NCBI RefSeq assembly: GCF_900129375.1
Contig: NZ_FQVN01000008.1
Coordinates: 1-64,000 of the forward strand
Direction: 5' to 3'
DNA length: 64,000 nt
Origin: Streptoalloteichus hindustanus
GTDB taxonomy: Bacteria; Actinomycetota; Actinomycetes; Mycobacteriales; Pseudonocardiaceae
Made by a program: the position numbers and the translations under genes. Below, one piece after another: positions 43,612-51,854 of the stretch; position 1 is the stretch's first letter; the number at the start of each line of letters is the position of its first letter. Below the pieces are notes generated by a model that was not told the DNA's origin, did no database searches, and worked only from the letters and a program-made list of their open reading frames with translations.

Positions 43612-44091
43612 CTAGTCCGCGTTGTCCACGCGGCCGGAATCCTCCGCCGCCAGATTCAAAGTGAAGTTTGTTTCGCCGAGGCGGGCGAGACTCAGGACGA
43701 CGCTCTCCACTCCCATTCTCGACGCCAGGTCGAAGATGGACTGCCTGACGAACGGGTACAGGACGGGGAACGCCTCACGCTGGATGAAGGCCCCCACGAT
43801 GTCGGGGTCGATGTCGGAAACCGGCTCGGCGAGCCTGAAGAGGACGGCGGCGTCCGACACGTACTCGGCGAGGGGGCTTCGCACGGTGAGGCGGAGCCGG
43901 AAGCCGAGGCTGTCGTCCTGGAGCAGGACCCGCGAGGTGGCGTGCGGCTGTTCCGTCAGGCCGTCGTCGTAACCGCCGCTCTCGACGGGGTCGAGTCCTT
44001 CGAGCACGCGTCCGTGCACCTCGTAGAACTGGACGTCCTCGACTTCCGCCAGGGAGAGGAGCTCTTCGAGTGACCGCACCTGGCGTGCCAT
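43612..44091 (-). CDS. SecB-like chaperone (putative TAC chaperone)
   Basis: 159 residues. The N-terminal two-thirds is beta-rich, and the C-terminal part has EAFPVLYPFVRQSIFDLASR then MGVESVVLSL, which matches the SecB helix signature (xxLYPxxRexixdLtxR) as in the mycobacterial TA-associated chaperone Rv1957. Actinobacteria have no need for classic SecB, and solitary homologues usually guard toxin-antitoxin pairs. The start ATG overlaps the previous gene's stop by one base (TGATG), so the two are translationally coupled. The family call is by pattern and moderate in certainty. Confidence 0.65.
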   Translation of the reverse strand: MARQVRSLEELLSLAEVEDVQFYEVHGRVLEGLDPVESGGYDDGLTEQPHATSRVLLQDDSLGFRLRLTVRSPLAEYVSDAAVLFRLAEPVSDIDPDIVGAFIQREAFPVLYPFVRQSIFDLASRMGVESVVLSLARLGETNFTLNLAAEDSGRVDNAD

Positions 44092-44693
44092 CACCGTGCT
44101 GCCCGCGCGTCGTCCGTGGCCTGTCCCCAGAAGTTCCGCGCCTCGACGCGCCGGGAACGGCCGAGATGCGCCGGAGGAAGTTTCGAGGACCGCACCGGCT
44201 GGGCGTTCACGGCGGAAAGCCGTCGCTGTGTTCTGCGTTCGTTCAGCCAGTGGTTGATCTCGTAGTAGTCGGCGCGGCACGGGAACTGGACGTCGTCGGA
44301 CGGCTTTCCTGACCGACGTAGCCACTCGTTCACCTCTCCCCAGAGCCACACTCCGCCGTTGACGAGGTTGAAGGGCTCCGGAAAAGGCACTTCGCGCCGG
44401 CGTTTCCCGTGAATCCACTGCCCTACCGCCTGGGGCGTCGTACGACAGCGCTCTGCGATGTCGACGCGGTTGACGAGATCCTCGTAGCAGCGCTGCACAA
44501 CGACTCGGGCTGTCTTTTCGAGTTTTGCCACAACGGCTTTCGCGGCCATGGGGGCCGTGGGACCGGGGGTGGTGACGGTGAGCAGCGTGGTCGTGCCGTG
44601 GGTTGCGACGAGGGCGTCGAAGTCCTCGTAAATCGCCCATACGGCACCCTCCGCCAGCCCGTCGACAGCGAAGATCAACTCGAACTGAGTCAT
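44091..44693 (-). CDS. Putative HTH antitoxin of the TAC-like module
   Basis: 200 residues from the ATG at 44693, with GGGAGGG upstream. Residues 1-75 form a compact alpha/beta part (MTQFELIFAVDGLAEGAVWA...); a DNA-binding segment follows (VNRVDIAERCRTTPQAVGQW then IHGKRRREVPFPEP), with FNLVNGGVWLWGEVNEWLRR typical of AlpA/MerR-like winged HTH. The last 60 residues are basic and probably disordered, ending in VEARNFWGQATDDARAAR; a flexible hydrophobic tail is where chaperone-addicted antitoxins bind SecB. Middle gene of three. The antitoxin role is inferred from context. Confidence 0.6.
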   Translation of the reverse strand: MTQFELIFAVDGLAEGAVWAIYEDFDALVATHGTTTLLTVTTPGPTAPMAAKAVVAKLEKTARVVVQRCYEDLVNRVDIAERCRTTPQAVGQWIHGKRRREVPFPEPFNLVNGGVWLWGEVNEWLRRSGKPSDDVQFPCRADYYEINHWLNERRTQRRLSAVNAQPVRSSKLPPAHLGRSRRVEARNFWGQATDDARAAR

Positions 44694-44758
44694 GCCGCCC
44701 TCCCCGACGTGGTGCGGTGCGTCGAAGCTATCACCCCTGTTTCCCGCCCGAAACAGGT

Positions 44759-45004
44759 TCACTCCCTTCGGGGGCGGGGTCGCCCGTCCAGCGAGTGTCG
44801 GTCCGGGCAGCGGGCCGCCTGCCGCTCGATGGCCCTGGCGTGGCCCTCGGGGTTCCTCGGAGTGCTGGCAACCATGATCACGCCCTGGTCGGGGCAGGGG
44901 CAGTAGAGGTACCACCCGTGTCCCTGCTTCTCCAGTCGCCAGCCGTCCCTGACCAGCTCCGCCAGTACCTTGTTGATCTCTTTGTGCGGGTGGAGCTTCG
45001 TCAA
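44759..45004 (-). CDS. HicA-like small toxin candidate of the TAC-like module
   Basis: 81 residues from the TTG at 45004, the only usable start in this frame; GGCGGGGG lies upstream. The HicA-type pattern is visible: helix HKEINKVLAELVRDGW, strand RLEKQGHGWYLYCPC with a Gly-His in the catalytic position, then VIMVASTPRNPEGHARAIER, and a Cys-rich end ARCPDRH. HicA toxins are double-stranded-RNA-binding-fold mRNA interferases. It is the first gene of the operon, 65 bases before the HTH gene. The catalytic role is inferred; homologues in actinobacteria are often labelled hypothetical. Confidence 0.6.
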   Translation of the reverse strand: MTKLHPHKEINKVLAELVRDGWRLEKQGHGWYLYCPCPDQGVIMVASTPRNPEGHARAIERQAARCPDRHSLDGRPRPRRE

Positions 45005-45061
45005 GGCAGACCCCCGCCTCGTGGGTGAGCTCTGGAACGCCCCCGGGCATGTCCGCCCGCT

Positions 45062-45087
45062 GGGACAAAAGTTGCACTTGGGGGACA
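45062..45087. promoter_or_regulatory. Putative operator of the TAC-like operon
   Basis: Two direct GGGACA repeats (45062-45067 and 45082-45087, 20 bases apart) flank the palindrome AAGT-TGC-ACTT at 45069-45079. It lies 58-83 bases upstream of the toxin start on the minus strand, where an HTH antitoxin would bind. The 328-base gap to the GT87 gene holds no gene. Confidence 0.45.
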
Positions 45088-45332
45088 GGTGAATGTTACG
45101 AGGAACTCACCTGGAGCGGGTACACCGGCGCGGCCGGGTGGGCGTTCGCGGGGAGATCGTGTCCCTGGAGTGTGATGTTGGTGGCGACGGGGGGACGGGG
45201 CGTCACGCTCTCGCGCTACGTAAGGTAGGGCGCGGGCACTTTCCGGTTCGACGACGGTTGTCGCCGACAGCGGTCCTCCAGAGGGGCCGGGAGACCCGCG
45301 GCACACCGAACCTGCGGCGCCGGGGAACAAGG

Positions 45333-46583
45333 TTGGGGATCGCTCTTCGCTGGATCGAACGACGGGCGCTGCCGGTCGCGCCCTGGCTGCTCGCCGCCTC
45401 GGTGGTGGGCGGCCTGTTCCTGCTGGTCCAGGGCGACCACCGGGCCATGTTCGACCTGCGCGTCTACCACGACGCTCCGCCGTCGCTGCTGACCAGCCGG
45501 CTCTACGAGTTCACCTACTCGGAGTTCACGCCGGACTTCCCGCTGCCGTTCACCTACCCGCCGTTCGCGGCGATGGTCCTGCTGCCGCTGTCGGCGTTGC
45601 CGTGGATGCTGGCGCGGGCGGTCTGGTACGCGGGCCTGCTGCTGTGCGTCTGGTACCTGGTCCGGACGTCGTTCCGGCTGGTGGCGGGGGAGCGCTGGGC
45701 GAGCGACCGGGACCGCTGGCAGCGCTGGGCGATGCTCACGGTGGCGGTGCTGCTGTGGGCGGAGCCGATCCGCAGCAACTTCTACTTCGGGCAGATCAAC
45801 CTGCCGCTCGCGGCGCTGCTGATGGCCGGGATGATCGGCGCCCGCTCGTCGCTGGCCGGGGCGAGCGTGGGCCTGGCCGCCGGGGTGAAGCTGACCCCGG
45901 CCGTGTCCGGCCTGTACTTCCTGGTGACCAGGCGGTGGGCGGCGGCGGCCTGGTCGGCGGGGGTCTTCGCGGCCACGGTGGGGTTGGGCTGGCTGGTCTC
46001 GGCCGACCAGTCCCGGCGGTTCTGGTTCGAGCTGCTGGGCGACGCGGGCCGGGTGGGGCCGGTCGGGTCGGCGATCAACCAGTCGTTGCGGGGCGCGCTG
46101 TCCCGCACCCTCGGCTACGACGTGGGCATGGGTCTGCCGTGGGTGGTCGCGGTGGTCGCCGTGTCCGTGCTCACCGGCTTCGCGCTGCGCGCGGCGGTGC
46201 GCGCCGGCGACACCCTGGCGACCCTGGTCGCCGTGCAGGTGTTCGGGCTGCTGGTCTCGCCGATCTCGTGGATGCACCACTGGGTGTGGCTGCTGCCGAC
46301 CGTGGTGTGGCTGATGTTCGGGCCGGAACGCCGGCACGCGCCGGCCCGGGTGGCCCTCGTGGCCTGGATGGTGGCGCTGTTCAGCTACGTGATCTCCAAG
46401 CTGCTCCAGGCCCAGCCGTCGATCTGGGTGATCCCCCGGCCCTGGTACCTGTCCGCGCTGGGCTGGGTCTACCCGGCCTGCGCGGTGCTGACCCTCGCCG
46501 CCGTGGCGGTCGCGGTCCGGCCCCGAGTCGCGGACGCGCCGGAGTTCGCCCCGGTGGCGCGCGGCGAGGGGCTGCCCGCCTGA
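45333..46583 (+). CDS. GT87 family membrane glycosyltransferase (mannosyltransferase-like)
   Basis: About 416 residues with 10 or more membrane helices and the GT-C catalytic loop early on (DLRVYHDAPPSLLTSRLYEF, with acidic and Tyr residues facing outside). DUF2029/GT87 members in mycobacteria include PimE, which adds mannose from polyprenyl-phosphomannose to phosphatidylinositol mannosides, so glycolipid or lipoglycan synthesis is likely. The frame is open back to 45093; I chose TTG at 45333, which precedes LGIALRWIERRALPVAPW, but the start is uncertain. Monocistronic by context. Confidence 0.8.
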   Translation: MGIALRWIERRALPVAPWLLAASVVGGLFLLVQGDHRAMFDLRVYHDAPPSLLTSRLYEFTYSEFTPDFPLPFTYPPFAAMVLLPLSALPWMLARAVWYAGLLLCVWYLVRTSFRLVAGERWASDRDRWQRWAMLTVAVLLWAEPIRSNFYFGQINLPLAALLMAGMIGARSSLAGASVGLAAGVKLTPAVSGLYFLVTRRWAAAAWSAGVFAATVGLGWLVSADQSRRFWFELLGDAGRVGPVGSAINQSLRGALSRTLGYDVGMGLPWVVAVVAVSVLTGFALRAAVRAGDTLATLVAVQVFGLLVSPISWMHHWVWLLPTVVWLMFGPERRHAPARVALVAWMVALFSYVISKLLQAQPSIWVIPRPWYLSALGWVYPACAVLTLAAVAVAVRPRVADAPEFAPVARGEGLPA

Positions 46584-46626
46584 GAGCGCGGCCGCCCGAT
46601 GTCGGGCCGCCCGAGGGCTGGCCGGG

Positions 46627-46920
46627 TCAGCTCAGCGCGTCGAGGACGCCGTCGATCTCCTCCGCCAGCGAGATGTCGGCCTCGGTGACGCCGCCGGCGG
46701 AGTGGGTCGAGCAGCGGAACGTCAGCGTGCGCCAGCGGATGTCGATGTCCGGGTGGTGGTTGTCGTTCTCGGCGATCTCGGCCACCCGGTTCACCACCCG
46801 GATCGCGTCCGGGAAGCTGGGCAACGTGACGCTGCGGACCAGCGCGTCGCCCTCGCGCCGCCAGTCGGGCAGCGTGCCCAACGCCGTGGTCATCCGGTCG
46901 TCGCTCAGCAGCTCGGCCAT
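46627..46920 (-). CDS. 4a-hydroxytetrahydrobiopterin dehydratase (PCD/DCoH family)
   Basis: 97 residues from ATG. The family motif ENDNHHPDIDIRWRTL (about residues 51-66) contains the His-His-Pro-Asp active site; an N-terminal LPDWRREGDALVRSV and C-terminal THSAGGVTEADISLAEEID complete it. It dehydrates carbinolamine pterins formed by aromatic amino acid hydroxylases; no hydroxylase gene is adjacent, and in many bacteria the enzyme serves molybdopterin metabolism instead. Confidence 0.92.
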   Translation of the reverse strand: MAELLSDDRMTTALGTLPDWRREGDALVRSVTLPSFPDAIRVVNRVAEIAENDNHHPDIDIRWRTLTFRCSTHSAGGVTEADISLAEEIDGVLDALS

Positions 46921-46978
46921 GCCCCCATGGTGGTCGGCGTCGGTCCGGAGCGCGACCCCGGCGTAAGCTCTGCGTTCG

Positions 46979-47068
46979 CCACGGGAGCCCGGTGCGCTGG
47001 GCTGAGAGGAGGGCGCGCGGCCCTCGACCGTCCGAACCTGATCCGGATCATGCCGGCGCAGGGAGGCT
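46979..47068 (+). promoter_or_regulatory. TPP (THI-box) riboswitch upstream of thiBPQ
   Basis: The conserved parts are in order: ACGGGAGCCC (P1/P2 side), CTGAGA at 47002-47007, the variable P3 arm, GAACCTGATCC from 47034, then CATGCCGGCGCAGGGAGG closing P4/P1. Thiamine pyrophosphate binding should switch off the thiamine transporter genes. The element ends about 40 bases before the thiB start, so control of translation is plausible. Confidence 0.93.
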
Positions 47069-47108
47069 GTCGACGACGCGCGCGCCCCGGAACGGACTGG
47101 AGGTAGGC

Positions 47109-48242
47109 GTGCGCCGCAATGTCGCTGACCGCAGCGCTGTCAGGCGTGGCGTCCTTGGTCGCACCGCCCTTGGACGCACCGCCCTTGGTCGCGCCGTCCG
47201 CGCCGGCGCCCTGGTCGCGACGGTCGCGCTCGGCGCGGGCTGTTCGCTGGTCGGCGGTTCCGGCGGCTCGGACGCGGGGGGAGAGCGCAAGGTCGTCCTG
47301 GTCACGCACAACTCGTTCAGCCCGCCCAAGGAGCTGCTGGAGGACTTCCAGAAGCGCACGGGCGTGAAGCTGGAGGTGCGGGCCAGCGGCGACGGCGGCG
47401 CGCTCACCAACCAGCTCGTGCTGACCAAGTCCAACCCGATCGGCGACGTCGCCTTCGGCGTGGACTCCACGTTCGCCTCGCGCGCGCTGGACGAGGGCGT
47501 GTTCCAGCCGTACCGCGCCGCGGAGGGCGACAGGGGGCCGCAGCGGTACGCGCCGCAGGGCGGCCAGGACCGGCTCACGGCGGTGGACGTCGGCGACGTC
47601 TGCCTCAACGTCGACACCGGCTGGTTCCAGCAGCGGGGCGTCGCCGAGCCGAAGACCCTCGACGACCTGACCCAGCCGCAGTACAAGGACCTGCTGGTCG
47701 CCGAGGACCCGGCCACGTCCTCGCCGGGTCTGGCCTTCCTGCTGGCCACCGTGGCCAAGTACGGCGAGAACGGCTACGCCGACTACTGGACGCGCCTGCG
47801 CGGCAACGGCCTGAAGGTCACCTCCGGCTGGGAGGAGGCCTACAACCAGGACTTCTCCGCCGGCACGGGCGGCAAGGGGCAGCGGCCGATCGTGGTCTCC
47901 TACGCCTCCTCGCCCGCGTTCACGATCGGCGACGACGGCAAGCCGCGCACGAAGGCGCTGCTCGACACCTGCTACCGGCAGGTCGAGTACGCCGGCGTGC
48001 TGGCGAACGCGAAGAACGTCGACGACGCCCGCAAGGTCGTCGACTTCCTCGTGTCGCCGGAGTTCCAGGCCAAGGTCGCGGAGAGCATGTACGTCTACCC
48101 GGCCAGGGAGGGCGTGACGCTGCCCGAGGCGTGGCAGCGGGCCGCCCCGCTGCCCGAGCGGTCCGCCGAGCTGCCGGCCGACCAGGTGAAGGCCGGCCGG
48201 GAGCGGTGGGTGGAGCAGTGGCGCAAGACGGTGCGCGGCTGA
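47109..48242 (+). CDS. thiB: Thiamine ABC transporter substrate-binding lipoprotein
   Basis: 377 residues from GTG with GGAGG upstream. The unusually long basic start (VRRNVADRSAVRRGVLG...) precedes a hydrophobic segment and lipobox LGAGC, so it is lipidated on the outer membrane face. The mature part is a type 2 periplasmic-binding protein with VVLVTHNSFSPPKELLEDF, FGVDSTFASRAL and EAYNQDFSAG, as in ThiB. Identification rests on the TPP riboswitch and the ThiP/ThiQ neighbours. Overlaps thiP by 25 bases. Confidence 0.92.
   Translation: MRRNVADRSAVRRGVLGRTALGRTALGRAVRAGALVATVALGAGCSLVGGSGGSDAGGERKVVLVTHNSFSPPKELLEDFQKRTGVKLEVRASGDGGALTNQLVLTKSNPIGDVAFGVDSTFASRALDEGVFQPYRAAEGDRGPQRYAPQGGQDRLTAVDVGDVCLNVDTGWFQQRGVAEPKTLDDLTQPQYKDLLVAEDPATSSPGLAFLLATVAKYGENGYADYWTRLRGNGLKVTSGWEEAYNQDFSAGTGGKGQRPIVVSYASSPAFTIGDDGKPRTKALLDTCYRQVEYAGVLANAKNVDDARKVVDFLVSPEFQAKVAESMYVYPAREGVTLPEAWQRAAPLPERSAELPADQVKAGRERWVEQWRKTVRG
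47154..47196 (+). repeat. 15-base repeat in the thiB signal region (nearly three copies)
   Basis: CTTGGTCGCACCGCC, a copy with one change, and a partial third copy encode LGRTALGRTALGRAV before the hydrophobic segment. In-frame expansion changes only the length of the basic n-region. Confidence 0.75.
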
Positions 48243-49894
48243 GCCGGCCCGGCGCCGGCCGCGTTCGCCCCGCTGGCCGCGCCCGCCTCGCCGGACTGGC
48301 GCTGGCGGGCGCGGCGGCGCTGCCGCTCGGCTTCCTCGCGGTGTTCTTCGCGTGGCCGGTGGCCGCGATCGTCGGCATCGGGCTGCGCTCCACCGAGCGG
48401 GGGCCCAGCGTGCTCGCGCTGCTGACCAGCGCCGAGACCTGGTCCCTCGTCGGGTTCACGCTCGGGCAGGCCGTGGCGGCGACCGCGTTGGCGTTGCTGG
48501 CCGGGATGCCGGTGGCGTTCCTCATGGCGCGGTGCGCGGTGCCCCTGCGCGGGCTGGTCCGGTTGTTGGTGACGCTGCCGTTCGTGCTGCCCACGGTGGT
48601 GGTCGGGATGGCGTTCCGGACCCTGTTCGCGGGGTCCGACGACGGCAGCGTCCTCGCCATCGTCCTGGCCAACGGGTTCTTCAACGTGGCGGTGGTGGCG
48701 CGCACGGTCGGCGGGTTGTGGGCGCACACCGACCGGCGGGCCGAGGACGCCGCGCGCGCCCTGGGCGCCTCGCGCTGGCGCGCGTTCACCTCGGTGGTCC
48801 TGCCGTCGCTCACGCCCGCGATCACCTCGGCCGCCGCCGTGGTGTTCCTGTTCTGCTCCACGAGCTTCGGCGTCGTGCTGGTGCTCGGCGCCGCGCGGTA
48901 CCGCACGTTGGAGACCGAGATCTACCTGCGCACGGTGCAGTTGCTGGACCTCAGGGGCGCGGCGGCCCTGTCGTTGTTGCAGCTCGCCGCCGTGGTCGCC
49001 GCCCTGGCGCTGGGCGCGCGGGCGCGCCGGCGGCGGGAGACGGCGCTGCGGCTGCGGCGGGCCGCCGAGACGGTGCGTCGCCCGCAGGGCGGGGAGTGGG
49101 GCGTGGTCGCGCTGGCGGCCGGCGTCGTCGCGCTGCTGATGGTGCCGATCGTCGGGCTGGTCGTCCGCTCTCTGTCCACTGTGGACGGTTGGAGCCTGGT
49201 GGGCTACCGGGCCCTGCTCGGCTCCGGCCAGAACGACACCCTGGGCGGGGTGTCCGGCCTGGCCGCCGCCGTGAACTCCCTGCGCACGGCGTTCGACGCG
49301 ACGCTGCTCGCGATGGCGCTCGGCGTGCTGGCCTCGGTCGCGCTGTCGCGCCTGCCCCGGCGCAGCCCCCGGTTCGCCCACGCGATGGACGTGGCGCTGA
49401 TGCTGCCGCTCGGGGTCTCCGCGGTCACCGTCGGCTTCGGTTACCTGGTCACGATGGACGCGTTGCCCGGCGACTTCCGCACCTCGCCGCTGCTGGTGCC
49501 CTTCGCCCAGGCCCTGGTGGCGACGCCGCTCGTGGTGCGCACCGTGCTGCCCGTGCTGCGCGCGGTGGACGACCGGCTCCGGCAGGCGGCGGCGACCCTG
49601 GGCGCCGGCCCGTTCCGGGTGTGGCGCGAGGTGGACCTGCCCATGGTCGGCCGGGCGGTGCTGGCCGCCGCCGGCTTCGCCTACGTGGTGGCGCTGGGCG
49701 AGTTCGGCGCGACCAGCTTCCTGGCCCGGCCGGACGCGCCGACGCTGCCGGTGGCCGTCGGCCGGCTGATCTCGCGGCCGGGCGAGTTGAACAACCAGAT
49801 GGCCTACGCCGCGTGCGCCCTGCTCATGGCGCTCACCGCGGCGGTCGTCCTGCTGGTCGAACGGGCCCGCGTGGCCGAGGTGGGGGAGTTCTGA
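48218..49894 (+). CDS. thiP: Thiamine ABC transporter permease
   Basis: 558 residues from the GTG at 48218, inside the end of thiB, with GGTGGAG upstream. Two homologous permease halves (about 12 helices) each carry an EAA loop: DAARALGASRWRAFTSVVLP and QAAATLGAGPFRVWREVDLP, which contact the ATPase. A single-chain, double-length permease is characteristic of ThiP. It moves thiamine or TPP into the cell. One exact GTCCACTGTGGAC palindrome is at 49174. Confidence 0.92.
   Translation: MAQDGARLSRPGAGRVRPAGRARLAGLALAGAAALPLGFLAVFFAWPVAAIVGIGLRSTERGPSVLALLTSAETWSLVGFTLGQAVAATALALLAGMPVAFLMARCAVPLRGLVRLLVTLPFVLPTVVVGMAFRTLFAGSDDGSVLAIVLANGFFNVAVVARTVGGLWAHTDRRAEDAARALGASRWRAFTSVVLPSLTPAITSAAAVVFLFCSTSFGVVLVLGAARYRTLETEIYLRTVQLLDLRGAAALSLLQLAAVVAALALGARARRRRETALRLRRAAETVRRPQGGEWGVVALAAGVVALLMVPIVGLVVRSLSTVDGWSLVGYRALLGSGQNDTLGGVSGLAAAVNSLRTAFDATLLAMALGVLASVALSRLPRRSPRFAHAMDVALMLPLGVSAVTVGFGYLVTMDALPGDFRTSPLLVPFAQALVATPLVVRTVLPVLRAVDDRLRQAAATLGAGPFRVWREVDLPMVGRAVLAAAGFAYVVALGEFGATSFLARPDAPTLPVAVGRLISRPGELNNQMAYAACALLMALTAAVVLLVERARVAEVGEF
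49174..49186. repeat. GTCCACTGTGGAC palindrome inside thiP
   Basis: Exact copy in codons for LSTVDG. Confidence 0.7.
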
Positions 49895-49898
49895 CCCG

Positions 49899-50993
49899 AT
49901 GGCGTTGCAGGTCAACGGAGTGACGGTCCGCTACGGCGGTCTCACCGCGGTGTCCGGCGTGGACCTCTCGGTGGCGGACGGCGAGGTGCTCGCCCTGCTC
50001 GGCCCGTCGGGCTGCGGCAAGTCGACCCTGCTGCGGGCCGTGGCCGGGCTGGAGCGGCCCGACGAGGGCGAGATCCGCTGGGACGGACGGGACCTGGCCG
50101 ACGTCCCGGTCCACCGCAGGGAGTTCGGCCTGGTCTTCCAGGACGGCCAGCTCTTCCCGCACCGCGACGTGGCCGGCAACGTGGCCTTCGGCCTGCGCAT
50201 GCGGGGCGTCGAGCGGGGCGGGCAGGCCGACCGGGTGGCCGAGCTGCTGGAGCTCGTCGGGCTCGCCGGCTACGAGCGGCGTCGGGTCACCGAGCTCTCC
50301 GGCGGCGAGCAGCAACGCGTGGCGCTGGCCCGCGCGCTCGCGCCGCACCCCCGGCTGCTGCTGCTCGACGAGCCCCTGTCCGCGCTCGACCGCGCCCTGC
50401 GCGACCAGCTCGCGGTCGACCTCGCCGACCTCCTGCGGCGCACCGGGACCACGGCGCTGCTGGTCACCCACGACCACGACGAGGCGTTCACCCTGGCCGA
50501 CCGGGTGGCCGTCATGAGCGCCGGGCGCCTGCTCCAGGTCGGGCGGCCGGCCGAGGTCTGGCGTCGCCCGGCCACCGAGCGGGTCGCCCGGTTCCTCGGC
50601 TGCACCGCCGTCGTGCCGGCACGGGTCGCCAACGGCGTCGTGACCAGTGCGCTCGGCGACGCGGCGGTCGGCGCGGACGCGCCCGACGGGCCCGCGCGGC
50701 TCGGCCTGCGCGCCACCGCGCTGCGGGTCGCGGGCGAGGGGGAGAGCGGGGGGATCACGGCCGAGGTGGTCCAGCGCGTCCACCGTCGCGAGCACGTCCG
50801 GCTGCTGGTGCGCGTGCCCGGCGTCGCCGCTGCCGGCATCGAGAACGGCGCTGACGGAGCTGACGGAGCCGCTGGCACCGCTGGTGCCGTCGGCACGCTC
50901 GACGCGACCGCGCCGGTCGGCTCGGCCCCGAGCCCGGGCGACGAGGTTCGGCTCGTTCTCGATCCGGACGGTCTCGCGCTCCTCCCCGCGTGA
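49899..50993 (+). CDS. thiQ: Thiamine ABC transporter ATP-binding protein
   Basis: 364 residues, 4 bases after thiP. Walker A GPSGCGKSTLLRAV, signature LSGGEQQRVALARAL, Walker B LLLLDEPLSALD and the switch His in LVTHDHDEA are complete. A C-terminal TOBE-like domain follows; its middle holds a low-complexity insert of Gly, Ala and Asp (NGADGADGAAGTAGAVG), and a decayed second copy of this 3' end lies downstream at 51072-51358. It powers thiamine uptake under TPP riboswitch control. Confidence 0.92.
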   Translation: MALQVNGVTVRYGGLTAVSGVDLSVADGEVLALLGPSGCGKSTLLRAVAGLERPDEGEIRWDGRDLADVPVHRREFGLVFQDGQLFPHRDVAGNVAFGLRMRGVERGGQADRVAELLELVGLAGYERRRVTELSGGEQQRVALARALAPHPRLLLLDEPLSALDRALRDQLAVDLADLLRRTGTTALLVTHDHDEAFTLADRVAVMSAGRLLQVGRPAEVWRRPATERVARFLGCTAVVPARVANGVVTSALGDAAVGADAPDGPARLGLRATALRVAGEGESGGITAEVVQRVHRREHVRLLVRVPGVAAAGIENGADGADGAAGTAGAVGTLDATAPVGSAPSPGDEVRLVLDPDGLALLPA

Positions 50994-51071
50994 TCACGGG
51001 CGGTTGGTGCCGTTTTCCTCATGGCGTTGCGATGCCGGATCTAGGGCGCCCGGCGGTCCTGCGTGACTTGG

Positions 51072-51358
51072 TCTGCGCGCCACCACGCTGCGGGTCGCGG
51101 GAGAGGGGGAGGGCGGCGGGGTCACGGCCGAGGTAGTCGAGGGCTCCGCCGTGAGCACGTCCGGTTGCAGGTGCGCGTGCCTGGCGTCGCCGCCGGCAGC
51201 ATCAAAGGCCTGGTGCCGCTGGTGCTGACGGAGCCGCTGGCACCGCTGGTGCCGTCGGCACGCTCGACGCGACCGCGCCGGTCGGTTCGGCTCCGAGCCC
51301 TGGTGACGTGGTGCGGCTCGTTCTCGATCCGGACGGTCTCGCGCTCCTCCCCGCGTGA
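51072..51358 (+). pseudogene. Decayed tandem duplicate of the 3' end of thiQ
   Basis: Bases 51072-51358 repeat 50706-50993 with substitutions and small indels: both contain TGCGCGCCAC near the start, GGCACCGCTGGTGCCGTC in the middle, and end CTCGCGCTCCTCCCCGCGTGA. The copy has no start, no ATPase part and several disruptions, so it is not expressed as a protein. The rest of the 399-base gap before the GNAT gene is unremarkable. Confidence 0.85.
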
Positions 51359-51392
51359 CCGACGGCGGCGCGGGTGCCGTCTACTGCGGGGC

Positions 51393-51854
51393 GTGGAGTT
51401 CCGGATCAGGGCGATGGCCGACGCCGACGCCGAACTGGTGGCGGCCTGGCGTTATCCCGACGAGCACGCGTTCCACGACCCGGGGGCGGACGCCGACGGC
51501 CGCGCCGCCCTCCTCGACCCGGACGCGCGGGGCGACGCGTTCTGGGCTGTCGACAGCGGGTCCGCCGGCCTCGTCGGCTACTACTCCTTCGCGCGCGACC
51601 ACGGTGACCTGGAGATCAACCTGGGCCTGCGCCCCGACCTCACCGGGCACGGGCTCGGCGCGGCGTTCCTGGCGGCGGGCCTGGACTTCGCCAGGGACCA
51701 CTTCGCGCCGACGCGGTTCGTGGTGTGGGTGGCGACCTTCGACGCCCGGGCGATCACGGTCTCCGAGCGCGCCGGCTTCCGGCACGGACGCGTCCGGACC
51801 CGCGCCGCCCGCGGCACCGAGTGGGAGTTCCTGGAGATGACCCGCCCCGCCTGA
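51393..51854 (+). CDS. GNAT family N-acetyltransferase
   Basis: 153 residues from the GTG at 51393 (VEFRIRAMADADAELVAAWR). The GNAT core has LEINLGLRPDLTGHGLGAAF and ARAITVSERAGFRHGRVRTR, with the acetyl-CoA loop TGHGLG somewhat changed from QxxGxG. It resembles the RimJ/RimL-like acetyltransferases acting on small molecules or proteins. The open frame upstream is the thiQ relic read in another phase. Substrate unknown. Confidence 0.82.
   Translation: MEFRIRAMADADAELVAAWRYPDEHAFHDPGADADGRAALLDPDARGDAFWAVDSGSAGLVGYYSFARDHGDLEINLGLRPDLTGHGLGAAFLAAGLDFARDHFAPTRFVVWVATFDARAITVSERAGFRHGRVRTRAARGTEWEFLEMTRPA

Noticed and set aside
45001-45330. Minus-strand 109-residue frame upstream of the HicA-like gene
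   Set aside because: Pro/Arg/Gly-rich with no motif and no ribosome binding site; the region is better explained as the divergent promoter of the TAC-like operon and the GT87 gene.
51063-51392. N-terminal extension of the GNAT gene
   Set aside because: This stretch is the decayed thiQ duplicate read in a different frame; the GNAT domain starts at 51393.
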